Shown here: positions 17,900 to 28,032 of the stretch, one piece after another
How positions within the stretch are numbered: position 1 is the stretch's first letter
How the letters are laid out: the number at the start of each line of letters is the position of its first letter
DNA from: UPXZ01 sp964498765
GTDB lineage: Bacteria; Bacteroidota; Bacteroidia; Bacteroidales; Paludibacteraceae
Direction: 5' to 3'
Length of the DNA stretch: 64,000 bases
Assembly (NCBI GenBank): GCA_964498765.1
Contig: CAZCIU010000001.1
Span: 56,875-120,874 of the forward strand
Program-made: the position numbers and the translations under genes
Notes under the pieces: generated by a model
Databases searched by the model: none
Seen by the model: only the letters and a program-made list of their open reading frames with translations
What the model was told of the DNA's origin: nothing

Positions 17900-20290
17900 T
17901 TAAAATGTTAACATCAAATTGAATTTTATTCCCCATTTTTTGATGTCAGGTTTGTCCAAATCGGACAGTCGCCAGATGGACTGAATGGACGCTACACCCA
18001 ATAAATTACAAAAACCAAGGCTAACTTCCGAGTAAGGCTGCGTGAATTTTCCCGAAGGGGAAGGAATATCCATCAACGATGCGTGTCCGTTTCCAAGCGT
18101 GGCATAAGCCATTTTGAATGACGCTATTTCTCTTAAATTCAGGTGTTTGATTAGCGGAATGTTATTGAAAATAATTCCGTTTGTGATTAATTCTGAAAAT
18201 AATGTGGCGTAGGTATCGGCAATGTATTCCCGGTTGTTCATCATCGAAAACTCAAATCGGTTGTATGCTCCGCCGCTTTTTCCTTGCAGGAATTTCAGCA
18301 TCGGGTAAGGCACATCGCCAATGATCTTTCCGGCTTCCAACATATATCGCCATTCACCCAAAACAAACTGTCCACGCTGCAACATTGTGCCGGAAAATTT
18401 TCCATAATTCCCCCTTTCATCGGCAAATTTGTACTGTCCACCTTCAAGCGTGGCGTAAATAATGGGTTTGTCCGACTTGATGTAAAGTCGCTGAAAATGC
18501 TCGTCGATGACACGTTCGCCAAATGAAAATCGGGTAGTAACCGAGAAATTTCTGTCCTGCAAACTGGCGATCTCGCTTCCATTTTGCGTGAACGGCAATA
18601 GCTCATTGGGCAGATAAGTGGTGTTTCGGAAAATCCATTTTGTTTCAATGTCCGGCGTCCAGTCATTATACAAAAACGCTGTAAATTCGCGTCTTTGGCT
18701 CATTCTGTCCTGCGCTTTAAAAGAAAAAATGGTTGTAATAATATTTTCATCGCCCGTAGCCAGCGGATCTTCCCGCCAAAGGAAATTGTTGTAATCATAA
18801 TCAATTCGGCGATAATCGTCCAGGTATTTCGCTCCCAAAATCACTCGCGAATTGTCAATCGGCAGTTTCCATTGTGCTTCACCGCTGTATTTCACCATTT
18901 TATTCTTAAAACCATACGCCACGTGTCCACCCAGCATAAAATTTTTCCAAAGATGTTCGTTGGTGCGAATGGGCAGTGCAAGTCGGAAGCCTTCCGGTTT
19001 GGTCAGTCGTGCCACATTAACAATTTGCCCAATGTCAAAAATCCAGGCACGCATATAGCCTGTAAGTGCAGCGTCAGCTATGTAACTTGCCACTTTGTAA
19101 AGTGGTGTTTGCTGCATTGCAGCCATTTTGGTTTCGATTTCTTGTTGCGAAAAAGCCGAATTAGCAAACGAATCGGCACGAATAACGAGTTTTCCATCCG
19201 GCGTATAATCGGAACTACGGCTTATCATAAGTTCAGGCGACTTCGTATTTGCTTCTTTCAGCAATTCGTAAGTCATATCCCACGCCGAATTTTCACGTTT
19301 TGGTATCCAATAATTTCCTGCCGGCTCGTAAGATTGCTTCAAACGCAGATTGTGAATATAATTCAAATTAGCTTGTCGAGGTAGTTCGGCATTAATATAA
19401 GTCAGCGCGTAAGTCGCGGAATCTATTTTCAATTCGCCGTTAAAAGCGAGGTTTTTGGTGTTTTTACTTCTGAAATGTAACAGATATTCTTTGCCTGCAT
19501 CAGTTTTTGTGCTGTCCACCAAATAGTAGCGGTAGTAAGTTTTGCTGATATTTGCCAGCGGACTAATCATGCTTTTGCCAAGAACCGGAACAGAATTATT
19601 GTAAAAATTCATTTCCGCGTCCAGCCCTTTTAGTAAGCCTGAAATTGTTTTTTCGGCCGTTTCAGATGTATTAAATGTATTTTTACTTAGTTGGGTTTTC
19701 GTTTTGTCGTTCTGATTGTAGGTAGATTCTTCCATATAAAGTGGAACTAAAAGTGCTGAATCCGATGTGCTTAGATTTCCGGTTTTGAACTGTTCGAAAA
19801 TCCGATTATTTTCCCATCGCGAATCTCTTTTGCTCAGAAAAACTACGCTTTGTTCGTTGCTTTTCAAGTTAGCTCGCACATTATTTTTCTTCCGATTTTC
19901 ACGGACTTTTTTCATCAAATCGTTGGCGGGATTTGCGCCGGGCGTAACGAAAATTTCACCTAACATATTCTCTTTTTCAGTCAAAAGCACTTCAATTCCA
20001 AGACTTTCACCGGGTGTGAGTTTGATTTCCTCTTTGTTAAATCCAACCAGCGAAAACACCAAGACCTTCTCTTTTCCGCTGTTTCGGATTAGAAAATAAC
20101 CTTCTTCATTAGTCTGAGTGTGGATGTTGGAACCTTTGAAATAGACGCTGACCGATTCCAATGGCGATTGGTCGTATTTGTTGAAAACTTGTCCTACTAC
20201 GACAGTTTCCTGAGCAATTGCTTTTATGCACGGCGAAGCCCATGCAAAAATGATAACTAAGAAAAAAAAGATTTTCTTTTGGAATTGCAT
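17900..20290 (-). CDS. DUF5686 outer-membrane protein with carboxypeptidase-regulatory-like domain
   Basis: This 796-residue protein has a signal peptide (to about residue 26). A CarboxypepD_reg-like beta-sandwich follows (about 29-110: VVGQVFNKYDQSPLESVSVYFKG), then a DUF5686-type region including GANPANDLMKKVRENRKKN. The C-terminal half has alternating aromatic and polar strands and ends in a beta-strand (WGIKFNLMLTF), as expected for an outer-membrane barrel. Such proteins are common in Bacteroidetes; their role is unknown but a TonB-receptor-like domain layout suggests surface transport or assembly. It starts 12 bp after xerD and is followed by the SPFH-like gene and proC. Confidence 0.8.
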   Translation of the reverse strand: MQFQKKIFFFLVIIFAWASPCIKAIAQETVVVGQVFNKYDQSPLESVSVYFKGSNIHTQTNEEGYFLIRNSGKEKVLVFSLVGFNKEEIKLTPGESLGIEVLLTEKENMLGEIFVTPGANPANDLMKKVRENRKKNNVRANLKSNEQSVVFLSKRDSRWENNRIFEQFKTGNLSTSDSALLVPLYMEESTYNQNDKTKTQLSKNTFNTSETAEKTISGLLKGLDAEMNFYNNSVPVLGKSMISPLANISKTYYRYYLVDSTKTDAGKEYLLHFRSKNTKNLAFNGELKIDSATYALTYINAELPRQANLNYIHNLRLKQSYEPAGNYWIPKRENSAWDMTYELLKEANTKSPELMISRSSDYTPDGKLVIRADSFANSAFSQQEIETKMAAMQQTPLYKVASYIADAALTGYMRAWIFDIGQIVNVARLTKPEGFRLALPIRTNEHLWKNFMLGGHVAYGFKNKMVKYSGEAQWKLPIDNSRVILGAKYLDDYRRIDYDYNNFLWREDPLATGDENIITTIFSFKAQDRMSQRREFTAFLYNDWTPDIETKWIFRNTTYLPNELLPFTQNGSEIASLQDRNFSVTTRFSFGERVIDEHFQRLYIKSDKPIIYATLEGGQYKFADERGNYGKFSGTMLQRGQFVLGEWRYMLEAGKIIGDVPYPMLKFLQGKSGGAYNRFEFSMMNNREYIADTYATLFSELITNGIIFNNIPLIKHLNLREIASFKMAYATLGNGHASLMDIPSPSGKFTQPYSEVSLGFCNLLGVASIQSIWRLSDLDKPDIKKWGIKFNLMLTF

Positions 20291-20302
20291 ATAGTTTTAT
20301 TG

Positions 20303-21199
20303 CTAATTCTGCCTTTTATTGGCAGGGTGATACATTAAAATTGTTTCTCTCAAATATTGCACGTCAATATGCGTGTAAAGTTCTGTTGTGGTGATAGATT
20401 CGTGTCCGAGCAGCTGCTGAATGGCGCGCAGATTAGCTCCATTTTCCAGCAAATGCGTGGCAAACGAATGCCTGAAAGTGTGCGGACTTACGTTTTTTTT
20501 GATACCGGAAATTACAGTTAAATCTTTAATGATAGTAAAAATCATCGCTCTGCTCAGCTTGCTTCCTCGTCGGTTCAGAAATAGAAAATCTTCGTTTCCT
20601 TTTGCTATGTCCAATCTATTTCTATCCAATCGCCAGTAACCGATTTGCTGGACAGCTTCCTCGGAAAGTGGAACTAATCGCTGTTTGCTGCCTTTCCCTT
20701 CAATCAACATGTAGTTTTCGTCAAAATAAATATTGGAAATTTTCAAATTTATCAATTCCGATACGCGTAATCCTGATCCGTAAAGCACTTCGATAATGGC
20801 ACGGTTTCGCTGTCCTTCCGGCTTGGATAAATCTATCGCACTAATAATTTGCTCGATTTCATCGATGGAAAGTACCTCCGGAAGTCGTAAGCCAATTTTT
20901 GGTGCTTCAAGCAATTCTGTCGGATCTTGTGTGATTTTATCCTTGTAAATCTGAAAGCGATAAAACGATTTTATGCCTGAAATCAGCCTCGCTTGCGATC
21001 GCTCATTAATACCAATTTCCCCGATTTCAACGAGGAAATCCCGTAAGTGTTCCAGCTTCGCATCCTCCGGTTTTATATGCGCATCTTCCAGGTACGAAAT
21101 CAATTTTTGAATATCACGCTCGTAGCTTTCCACTGTGTTTTTTGACAGTGATTTTTCCATTTTTAGGTAAATATGATATTCTTGAAGGAGCGAAAGCAT
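20303..21199 (-). CDS. xerD: site-specific tyrosine recombinase XerD-type
   Basis: The Xer recombinase resolves chromosome dimers at dif. The ATG at 21199 gives 298 residues, the same as E. coli XerD; the frame stays open to an earlier ATG at 21235. An N-terminal SAM-like core-binding domain (about 1-90) precedes the catalytic domain. All catalytic residues are present: Arg145 (GSGLRVSE), Lys169 region (EGKGSKQR), His240 and Arg243 (SPHTFRHSFATHL), His266 (LLGHESI) and Tyr275 (TTELYTHI). XerC and XerD are hard to tell apart in Bacteroidetes by eye; no integrase-type cargo lies near, so a housekeeping Xer protein is preferred. It heads the run to prfB. Confidence 0.9.
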   Translation of the reverse strand: MLSLLQEYHIYLKMEKSLSKNTVESYERDIQKLISYLEDAHIKPEDAKLEHLRDFLVEIGEIGINERSQARLISGIKSFYRFQIYKDKITQDPTELLEAPKIGLRLPEVLSIDEIEQIISAIDLSKPEGQRNRAIIEVLYGSGLRVSELINLKISNIYFDENYMLIEGKGSKQRLVPLSEEAVQQIGYWRLDRNRLDIAKGNEDFLFLNRRGSKLSRAMIFTIIKDLTVISGIKKNVSPHTFRHSFATHLLENGANLRAIQQLLGHESITTTELYTHIDVQYLRETILMYHPANKRQN

Positions 21200-21293
21200 T
21201 TTTTTGAATTCAATTTGTAAAATTAAAGTCGTCAAGTATAAATATCCGACATCTATTTCACACTTTAATTATGCAAAAATATAAAAAAATATC

Positions 21294-21301
21294 TACCTTT
21301 G
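21294..21301 (+). promoter_or_regulatory. -7 element for the S1/P1 nuclease gene
   Basis: TACCTTTG matches TAnnTTTG and lies 23 bp before the ATG. No clear -33 TTG is seen at the right spacing. Confidence 0.45.
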
Positions 21302-21324
21302 TTTAGTAATAAATTACTTTTTTT

Positions 21325-22095
21325 ATGAAACAGAGAATTCTTTTAATCAGCCTTTTAGTCAGTTTGGCTTTTCAAACTTTTGCTTTTGACGCCGTTGGGC
21401 ACCGAATAATATCTGAAATTGCATACGAAAACTTGAAATGCGGAACCCGCAAAAAAGTGGATAAACTACTCGGGAAACGCGGAATGATTTACGCTTCCGT
21501 TTGGGCAGACGACGTAAGAAGCGACAGTACGTATGCTTACAGTTATAATTGGCATTTTCAAAATCTCAAAGACGGGATGACCCGAGATGAACTTCAATTT
21601 TTGCTTGATAATCCGAAAATCGAAGGTGAACATTTGTTTTTTGCACTGGATAGCTTGACTGAAAGCTTGAAAATCAACAAAAACAATCCCGAAGCATTGA
21701 AATTTATCGTTCATTTTGTTGCCGATTTATTTCAACCAATGCATTTAGGCAGACTATCTGACCGAGGTGGAAACGATGTGATGATCCGTTGGTTTGGGCG
21801 TGATATTCGCCTTCATCAGCTCTGGGACACACAAATGCTAGAAGGGCAAAAATTCTCTTACTCGGAATATAGCCGGTACATTCAGGATAAATTTTTTAAA
21901 CAGAAAAAAGCCCTTAAAAAACAGTCAAGAATGGATGCTGTCCGGGAAACTTACCTGCTCCGAAACAAAATATATGCTTACGACTACACAGATCTCCGTG
22001 CATATAATTATATGTATGAATTCAGTAACGACATGGACCTACAGCTTTTCCGTGCCGGAATTCATTTGGCAAACTTGCTTAATGAGGTGTATTGA
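21325..22095 (+). CDS. S1/P1-family zinc nuclease
   Basis: This 256-residue exported protein has a signal peptide ending at about Ala20. S1/P1 nucleases are three-zinc enzymes that cleave single-stranded nucleic acids and 3'-nucleotides. Zinc-ligand motifs are present in order: FDAVGHR at the mature N-terminus (His26), SVWADDVR, NWHFQNL, IVHFVADLFQPMHLG and the GGND...LHQLWD segment. The usual first mature residue is Trp; here it would be Phe21, but that residue binds zinc through its backbone, so activity is not excluded. It is probably periplasmic or secreted, scavenging nucleotides. It is divergent from xerD and monocistronic. Confidence 0.9.
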   Translation: MKQRILLISLLVSLAFQTFAFDAVGHRIISEIAYENLKCGTRKKVDKLLGKRGMIYASVWADDVRSDSTYAYSYNWHFQNLKDGMTRDELQFLLDNPKIEGEHLFFALDSLTESLKINKNNPEALKFIVHFVADLFQPMHLGRLSDRGGNDVMIRWFGRDIRLHQLWDTQMLEGQKFSYSEYSRYIQDKFFKQKKALKKQSRMDAVRETYLLRNKIYAYDYTDLRAYNYMYEFSNDMDLQLFRAGIHLANLLNEVY

Positions 22096-22502
22096 GATCT
22101 AGAATGATATACATTAATATTGAATCGTATGTTTTAGCTAAGTTGTATACAAAACTGAAATTATTTTAGATGTTATTTACGTATTTTTGGTTAAATTTAA
22201 TAGTTTGGTGCGAAATTTGATGTAAGTATAAAATGTATTTTTCTTGTCATTTTTTCTGATTTAGCGTGAGGGAGGTATATTAAGATAGTATATATTGACA
22301 TAAAAATGTCTTCGGAAATTTGTTCTGCTACTTTATATGAAAATTAATGTTGCAGATTAACTTCATGATTTCCATTTTTTGTACACATCAGTTTTATAGT
22401 TAGATTTGAGTTTTATCCAAAAAAAATCAAATTTTTATAAACAATATTAATGGGAAAAGCATTATTTAGTACACATTACATTAAATTTTTCCGCAAAAAT
22501 AT
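22096..22502. other. AT-rich intergenic region upstream of ompA-like gene
   Basis: I find no ORF, RNA gene or convincing hairpin here. The region ends in the promoter of the OmpA-family gene. Confidence 0.5.
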
Positions 22503-22531
22503 TTGTTGTTAAGATAAATTATGTATTTTTG
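22503..22531 (+). promoter_or_regulatory. promoter of the OmpA-family gene
   Basis: TTG (22503-22505), an 18-nt spacer and TATTTTTG (22524-22531) fit the phylum consensus apart from a slightly short spacer. The predicted leader of about 55 nt is A/T-rich with no Shine-Dalgarno. Confidence 0.6.
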
Positions 22532-22592
22532 CACAATATAAGCATTAAATTTAGAACAGAAATAACTATTAATTAATTAATTGAAACAAAAA

Positions 22593-23753
22593 ATGAAAAA
22601 GTTAATTTTTTCCGTATTGTTAATAGCAAGTGCTATTACATACACAACTGCTCAAACGACAGATGCAGCTCATTGGTCTTTTGCACTAAAAGGTGGTGTT
22701 GATTATTTTAACATCAATCCTGCTGGTGAAGATCTATTAGACAATGCAAGTTGGGGAGCAGGTGCTTCTTTGGAGTACACTATTAATCCAATCGTAGGTG
22801 TAGGTCTTAATGTAGATTATTTGAAATTTGACCGTTCAACTTTGAAAGGACAAACAATTGATCCTACTTTCTTTACATCTTTCAATCTATCTAATCTTGT
22901 TTACCCAAGTCGTAATTCAGCTAAATTGAATTTCTATGCTAATTTCGGTGTTGGTGCAAGTATTGCTAGCTATTCAGACCTGGTTTCTCCAGTTTATGCG
23001 TATGCAAGACCGGTTGACGCTGAAGGTAGCAAAACTAGTGCTCTTGGAACTACAGGTTTGGCAATGGAATACAATGTTAGCCGTGTTTTAGCTTTAGGTC
23101 TAGAAAGCACATACCGTGGTTACATTACTCCAGAAACTCCATACTTGAACTACAACGATGCATGGACTTTGATGGGAACTCTACGTTTCAAACTTGGAAC
23201 AGGAAGCAAAACTCATGTACGTGACATGACTAAATCTGATTACTACCCAGCACCAGCTCCAGTAATCCAACAAGTAGAAAATGCATTTGATCCTTCAAAC
23301 ATCCTTAATCGTCTTGACAATATCGACAGACAAAACCAAGATATTCAAAACAGACTTAACCAACTTGAACAAGATGTTAAAGGTTTGAAAGACCAAGTAG
23401 AAGGCGCAAAAATCAGTGCAACATTTGACAATATTGAGTTTGACTTCGATTCTGATGTAATCAAAGCTGAATCTTATCCAACATTGGATCATATTGCAAC
23501 TATTTTGAAAGACAACCAAACTTGGGGTACTTTAGTAATCAACGGACATACTGACAATGTTGGTCCAGACGCTTACAACCAAACTCTTTCAGAAAGACGT
23601 GCAGCAGCAGTTAAAGCTTACATGGTAGAAAAAGGACTTTCTGAAGCAGCTATGACAACTGCAGGTTATGGTGAAAGCCGTCCAATCGACACAAATGATA
23701 CAGCAGCCGGTCGTCAACACAACCGTCGCGTAGAATTTGAAATTTCTAAATAA
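22593..23753 (+). CDS. OmpA-family outer-membrane protein
   Basis: I chose the ATG at 22593 (MKKLIFSVLL), giving 386 residues; an in-frame TTG four codons earlier is less likely. The order is signal peptide (to about residue 21), N-terminal beta-barrel (about 25-205), a short coiled-coil linker with heptads (NILNRLDNIDRQNQDIQNRL), and a C-terminal OmpA peptidoglycan-binding domain (about 270-386). The conserved NGHTDNVG and LSERRA contain the Asp and Arg that hold diaminopimelate. It anchors the outer membrane to the cell wall. Its consensus-type promoter and strong terminator suggest high, independent expression. The call is secure at family level. Confidence 0.94.
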   Translation: MKKLIFSVLLIASAITYTTAQTTDAAHWSFALKGGVDYFNINPAGEDLLDNASWGAGASLEYTINPIVGVGLNVDYLKFDRSTLKGQTIDPTFFTSFNLSNLVYPSRNSAKLNFYANFGVGASIASYSDLVSPVYAYARPVDAEGSKTSALGTTGLAMEYNVSRVLALGLESTYRGYITPETPYLNYNDAWTLMGTLRFKLGTGSKTHVRDMTKSDYYPAPAPVIQQVENAFDPSNILNRLDNIDRQNQDIQNRLNQLEQDVKGLKDQVEGAKISATFDNIEFDFDSDVIKAESYPTLDHIATILKDNQTWGTLVINGHTDNVGPDAYNQTLSERRAAAVKAYMVEKGLSEAAMTTAGYGESRPIDTNDTAAGRQHNRRVEFEISK

Positions 23754-23777
23754 TTTCTAAAATTATAAAAAGTATTT

Positions 23778-23811
23778 TGAGGCAGATTGCATCGCAATCT
23801 GCCTCATTTTT
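23778..23811 (+). terminator. terminator of the OmpA-family gene
   Basis: A 13-bp perfect stem (23778-23790 with 23794-23806) with a 3-nt loop and a T run lies 25 bp after the stop codon. Confidence 0.9.
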
Positions 23812-24574
23812 ACTTAAGTGATTGGATGTGTTTGATTTTGTATTTAAGTGAACCAGATACAGAGTTAAATTCAGAATAATATCAATTGTAAAAATATGTG
23901 AAAGCGGAACACTGATATGTTAAATATTTGTGTTGCCAGGGGCTAGTTTTAATTGGATATAGGAGGTCGAGTAATTGATACTGAATAATAAAGTAAGCTG
24001 AGCAATTATTCACAGATTTTTAATACAAAATAATCACATGATAAATGCATTTTAGTGTGTTTTTTTGGAGTTTTTTCAACGATATATCAGTTAATTCATT
24101 GTCAAAGCCATTTTTTTTGGTTTTTTTTACTAAATTTCTTGCAAAATTCTTTTTTTACTGTATCTTTGCATATTGAAAAACTGCTGACTGTCGTTTATCT
24201 AGTCGCTTTTAGTCAAAATATTAGAGAGATTACTGATGGTGGCTTCATATGTTTTATGAAAGGTCGTTCAGTTTTTTCGGCTTATCTTGTTTGTTCTTCG
24301 AAGGAAGACTGTATTCGGAATTCATTTTTTTGTTAAAGGGATTTATTGCTATAGAAGAGTAAAAATTATAAAGACAATCATATAATTTATTATCGATTTT
24401 TTAGAAAACCTTAAATGTAAATTGAATTTTTTATGAATAAAAAAGAGAATAACTTAAAATAATCTGTACTACATTAGACTGTGGGACAATTGTGGCATAA
24501 TATTTGCCGCTATAAATTTTGAATTTTTAACAAAAGAATTATCAATAAATTTTAATTTAATTATTTAAAAACGT
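23812..24574. other. 763-bp AT-rich intergenic region
   Basis: This region separates the OmpA-family gene from the coiled-coil lipoprotein gene. A TATCTTTG (24171-24178) matches the -7 consensus but has no -33 partner. An open frame at 24055-24336 encodes an aromatic, low-complexity peptide that resembles nothing and is not called. TAATATTTG at 24498-24506 may be the imperfect -7 box of the next gene. No RNA gene is recognised. Confidence 0.45.
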
Positions 24575-27500
24575 ATGAAAAAAGTATTTAATTTAAAAAG
24601 CATAACCAGAACTCTTGCTGTGGTTATGATTCTCGGCTCTGTGCTAGTAGGCTGTAAATCCTACGATAGACAGATTGACGATTTGAATGCTGACGTTGTG
24701 ACACTTAAATCTGATGTTACTAAACAAATTGGAGATTTAAAAACACAACTTGAAGCTACAATCAACGCTGAAGTTACTAGAATTAACGGTGAAATCGCTG
24801 CTTTAAAAGCGGATTTGGCTACAAAAGCAACTAAAGAAGAAGTTACAGCTTTAGCTGTTAGAATTCAAGCTTTAGAAAACTTCAAAACAAATGCTGAAGG
24901 TCAAATTGCAGAACTTCAAGCTGGTCTAGCTCTTGCTGCTACTAAAGAAGAACTTCTTGCTTTGAAAGACGAAGTGAACGCTAAAATTCTTGAGCTTTCA
25001 CAAACTCTAACTGCTTTAGAAGCAAAAGTAGAAACTTTAGATGGTAATCTTACTGAGCTTAAAGGTAAAGTTGATCAAAATACAGCTGATATTGCTGCTT
25101 TAAAAGCTGACGTTAACACACGTATTGCTCTTCTAGAAGGAATCTTGGATGTTAAAGATGGCAAATCTGTAGTAATAGAAGGTATTAAAACTCAATTAGC
25201 AGATCAGCTTAATTTAATCAATGCAAACACTGATAAAATCAATGATTTGCTTACCAGAATGAAAGCTGCAGAAGACAAAATCAAGAAAAATACTGAAGAC
25301 ATCGCTACTTTACGTGCTGAAGTAAATATCCTTAACAAAAATATGAAGGAAATTGCTAAAGCAATGAGCTTGAATTTCAGTGCTTTGAGTAACCGTCTTA
25401 CCGGCTTGACATTTGTTGCTGAATACTATGTAAACAGTATTCCTGCTATGGACTTCTCTCCATTGATGTCTGCTTGTAAAACTATCACTCCAAGTGTTCA
25501 GATTGCATACCATCTTTCTCCTTCTTTCATTACTGAAGAAGATATCGAAACAGACAACATGAGCTTTGTTTTGATTAAAGATACTAAAAACGTATTTAAA
25601 CTAAACGGTGCATTTGGTGCTCCATCAGCAGAACAATCAGAAGTAGAAGCTATCTATGACAGTATTGCTAACGGTAAAATCTACGTAAGCGTTGCTATCG
25701 CTGAACTTGACAAAGTATTTGGAAACATGGGAACAAAAATCTTAGGTGTTACTATCGAAGAAACATTCCCATCAGTTGTTCTTCAAATCCCTCTTTCTGA
25801 AAAAGCTGTTACTGAAAACGAACTTGTATTTGATGCAAACGGTGGTATGACAGTTGTTAATGGTAAAGAATATCCAGCTGACCGCGTTGTTACTGCTTCT
25901 CACTATGTAAGACTAGACTACAATAAACTAGTAGCTCAAAAAGATGTTCAACTAGGACTAAACGATGCTGATCAAACTTTCCCATTGTTAGTTCACACAG
26001 CTGCTGAAGCTAAAGAATTAAGTGTAGAAGGTATCGACGGTGCAACTGAAACATCTCCAACAGTTATTTGGTTGCCTTATAAAGGAACTATTAACTTGGC
26101 TGACACTGTTGCTGCTATCTTAGTAGAAAAAGAAGAATTGTTTGACGTAGAAAAATATGGTCTGAAATTCAAATTTGACTTATTGGATGAAAAAGGACAA
26201 ACAATTGAGTATGTAAGAAATACAGTTAATCAACAAACATTGGTCAATCTTTCAAATGCAGCTCTAGGAACTGTTTCTGCTAAAGATGTTCCAATGACTA
26301 CTATTGCTACTTCTAAAGGTCGTACGCCAATTATCCGCGTTACTATGTATAACGATCAAGATCCTACTTGTCCTGTATTAATCGGATTTATCAAGTTAGC
26401 GTTCAAAGAACAACCAGATATCAATTTAGCTTTCGAATTTGAAAAATCAGCTGCTATTTGTGATACAACAGATTTAGCTTTGACATCTGCATGGACTGTA
26501 ACTAACATTTATAATAAAGTTGGAATGACTAGTACAGTATTCCATACAAATTATAATCCATTTACTCAAGAAGGTGACGGTATCGTTACAGAAATTGCTG
26601 ACGGTGACAATCTAGTATTAAATTGGGCTATTTCTCCTCAAGAAGTATGGACAAAATTAAATGCTAATCCAACTCTAAATGAAGTATCATTCAAAACTGT
26701 TGTTACTTATAAAGCTCTTGATCAGTTTGTTAATCCTGACTTTGTAGTTACTTTGACTAAAACGTTTACTAGACCAACAGATGAAGCAAAACAAAACATC
26801 TTAGTTGCTGAACTTATTGCTAAATACTGGTATGATAAAGAAGGTAAAAACAATGGTAAAGTATTCGAAGAAGTTAAACATAACGTTAATGTTCCAACAG
26901 TTGACGAAAATACGACTACTAATACATTATTCTTAAGTGATATCAGTTCAGCGTTTGTACAAGATGCAGATAAGAGCTTGAAAGGATATGACAACTACGA
27001 ATATTACTTCTTGCCAACTCAACCTCTACACGTAGATGGAACAAATGGTGGTACAAGATTAACTGTAAGCGAAGATGGACAAGAACTGCTAAGCGGTACT
27101 GAAGTTGTTGCTACAATCAATCCATTTGCTGCTAATGTTGGTGATGTTCTAGAACTTAACAGAGAATCTGAAACTGGAAAACGTCTATTGAACTACGGTC
27201 CTGAATTCTTCAGAGCTACATTAGGTGTAAGATATCAATTCTGTCCAGAATTAGTTGACGCTGATAACAACCCAATTCCTTCAACTATGGCTGTTACAGT
27301 TGCCGGTAATCCATCATTCGACGTAGTATTTGTTCGTCCAATCAACGCTGACGGCGTAAGTGGTGAAAACTTCGTTGATGCTGTTAAATTCGGTGAAAAA
27401 GGTTCTTATATGACAGTTGCTGAACTAGTTAACTTGAAAGACTGGAGAGGTGAAGAATTTGCAGAAATGGATAATCTATATGGTTATTATGGAGTTGAGA

Positions 27501-27787
27501 TGATTACAGTTGACGTAGCAAACATCAAAACTAATTTGAATGGTCCTATTGTTCCACTATCTGACTTCCCATCATTGAGAGTTCTTGTAGAACCAACAGT
27601 TCCAGGAGTAACAGAACCTGCTGAATTCGGTTATCTAACTTATAGAAACAACGGTGTTGTAATCGGTAATGACTTTGAATTGTATGTACCAGTAACTGTT
27701 ACATATTATTGGGGAACTATCCAATCAACAATTGTTACTGTACCTGTTCAGAAAACCATCGGTCCTTCGGGTGTTAAAAGAAAATAA
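24575..27787 (+). CDS. large coiled-coil surface lipoprotein
   Basis: This 1070-residue protein has a lipoprotein signal peptide with Cys27 (GSVLVGC). Residues about 30-265 form a long Ala/Leu/Lys/Glu coiled coil with heptad spacing, e.g. INGEIAALKADLATKATKEE and LEAKVETLDGNLTELKG. The remaining 800 residues look beta-rich and have no motif I know. The layout, anchor plus stalk plus globular head, fits a surface-exposed fibre or S-layer-like protein; the N-terminal stalk resembles DUF4988/PL29-N type regions. Codon choice is strongly biased to a few A/T-ending codons, as in highly expressed genes. It stands alone, with a strong terminator. Function is unknown. Confidence 0.75.
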   Translation: MKKVFNLKSITRTLAVVMILGSVLVGCKSYDRQIDDLNADVVTLKSDVTKQIGDLKTQLEATINAEVTRINGEIAALKADLATKATKEEVTALAVRIQALENFKTNAEGQIAELQAGLALAATKEELLALKDEVNAKILELSQTLTALEAKVETLDGNLTELKGKVDQNTADIAALKADVNTRIALLEGILDVKDGKSVVIEGIKTQLADQLNLINANTDKINDLLTRMKAAEDKIKKNTEDIATLRAEVNILNKNMKEIAKAMSLNFSALSNRLTGLTFVAEYYVNSIPAMDFSPLMSACKTITPSVQIAYHLSPSFITEEDIETDNMSFVLIKDTKNVFKLNGAFGAPSAEQSEVEAIYDSIANGKIYVSVAIAELDKVFGNMGTKILGVTIEETFPSVVLQIPLSEKAVTENELVFDANGGMTVVNGKEYPADRVVTASHYVRLDYNKLVAQKDVQLGLNDADQTFPLLVHTAAEAKELSVEGIDGATETSPTVIWLPYKGTINLADTVAAILVEKEELFDVEKYGLKFKFDLLDEKGQTIEYVRNTVNQQTLVNLSNAALGTVSAKDVPMTTIATSKGRTPIIRVTMYNDQDPTCPVLIGFIKLAFKEQPDINLAFEFEKSAAICDTTDLALTSAWTVTNIYNKVGMTSTVFHTNYNPFTQEGDGIVTEIADGDNLVLNWAISPQEVWTKLNANPTLNEVSFKTVVTYKALDQFVNPDFVVTLTKTFTRPTDEAKQNILVAELIAKYWYDKEGKNNGKVFEEVKHNVNVPTVDENTTTNTLFLSDISSAFVQDADKSLKGYDNYEYYFLPTQPLHVDGTNGGTRLTVSEDGQELLSGTEVVATINPFAANVGDVLELNRESETGKRLLNYGPEFFRATLGVRYQFCPELVDADNNPIPSTMAVTVAGNPSFDVVFVRPINADGVSGENFVDAVKFGEKGSYMTVAELVNLKDWRGEEFAEMDNLYGYYGVEMITVDVANIKTNLNGPIVPLSDFPSLRVLVEPTVPGVTEPAEFGYLTYRNNGVVIGNDFELYVPVTVTYYWGTIQSTIVTVPVQKTIGPSGVKRK

Positions 27788-27808
27788 TATCTAAAAGATA
27801 ATCAATAT

Positions 27809-27839
27809 AAAAAGAGCGCTTTATAGCGCTCTTTTTTTT
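27809..27839 (+). terminator. terminator of the coiled-coil lipoprotein gene
   Basis: The stem AAAGAGCGCT/AGCGCTCTTT (27811-27820 with 27825-27834) has a 4-nt loop and a long T run. Confidence 0.92.
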
Positions 27840-27969
27840 GTTTTTATATTACAGTTATAAAGGTTCATATAAATCAATTAAGACATGAATATGTTGCTTT
27901 TATCAGTTTTTTCATTCGATTATGTTGTTAAATCATTTATACTCATACGGCTATTTGAATAAAATAATG

Positions 27970-27977
27970 TATTTTTG
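27970..27977 (+). promoter_or_regulatory. -7 element for the repeat-protein gene
   Basis: TATTTTTG matches TAnnTTTG and lies 55 bp before the chosen ATG at 28033. No TTG is found at the usual distance. Its position supports the later start, because the longer frame would begin upstream of it. Confidence 0.5.
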
Positions 27978-28032
27978 TAACTGCTTTGTACAAAAGCATT
28001 TATTATATGAATTATTTTCAACTACGATAAAA

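Noticed and set aside
24055..24336. 93-residue ORF in the 763-bp intergenic region
   Set aside because: Phe/Leu-rich low-complexity peptide from T-rich DNA, no start context and no resemblance to a family.
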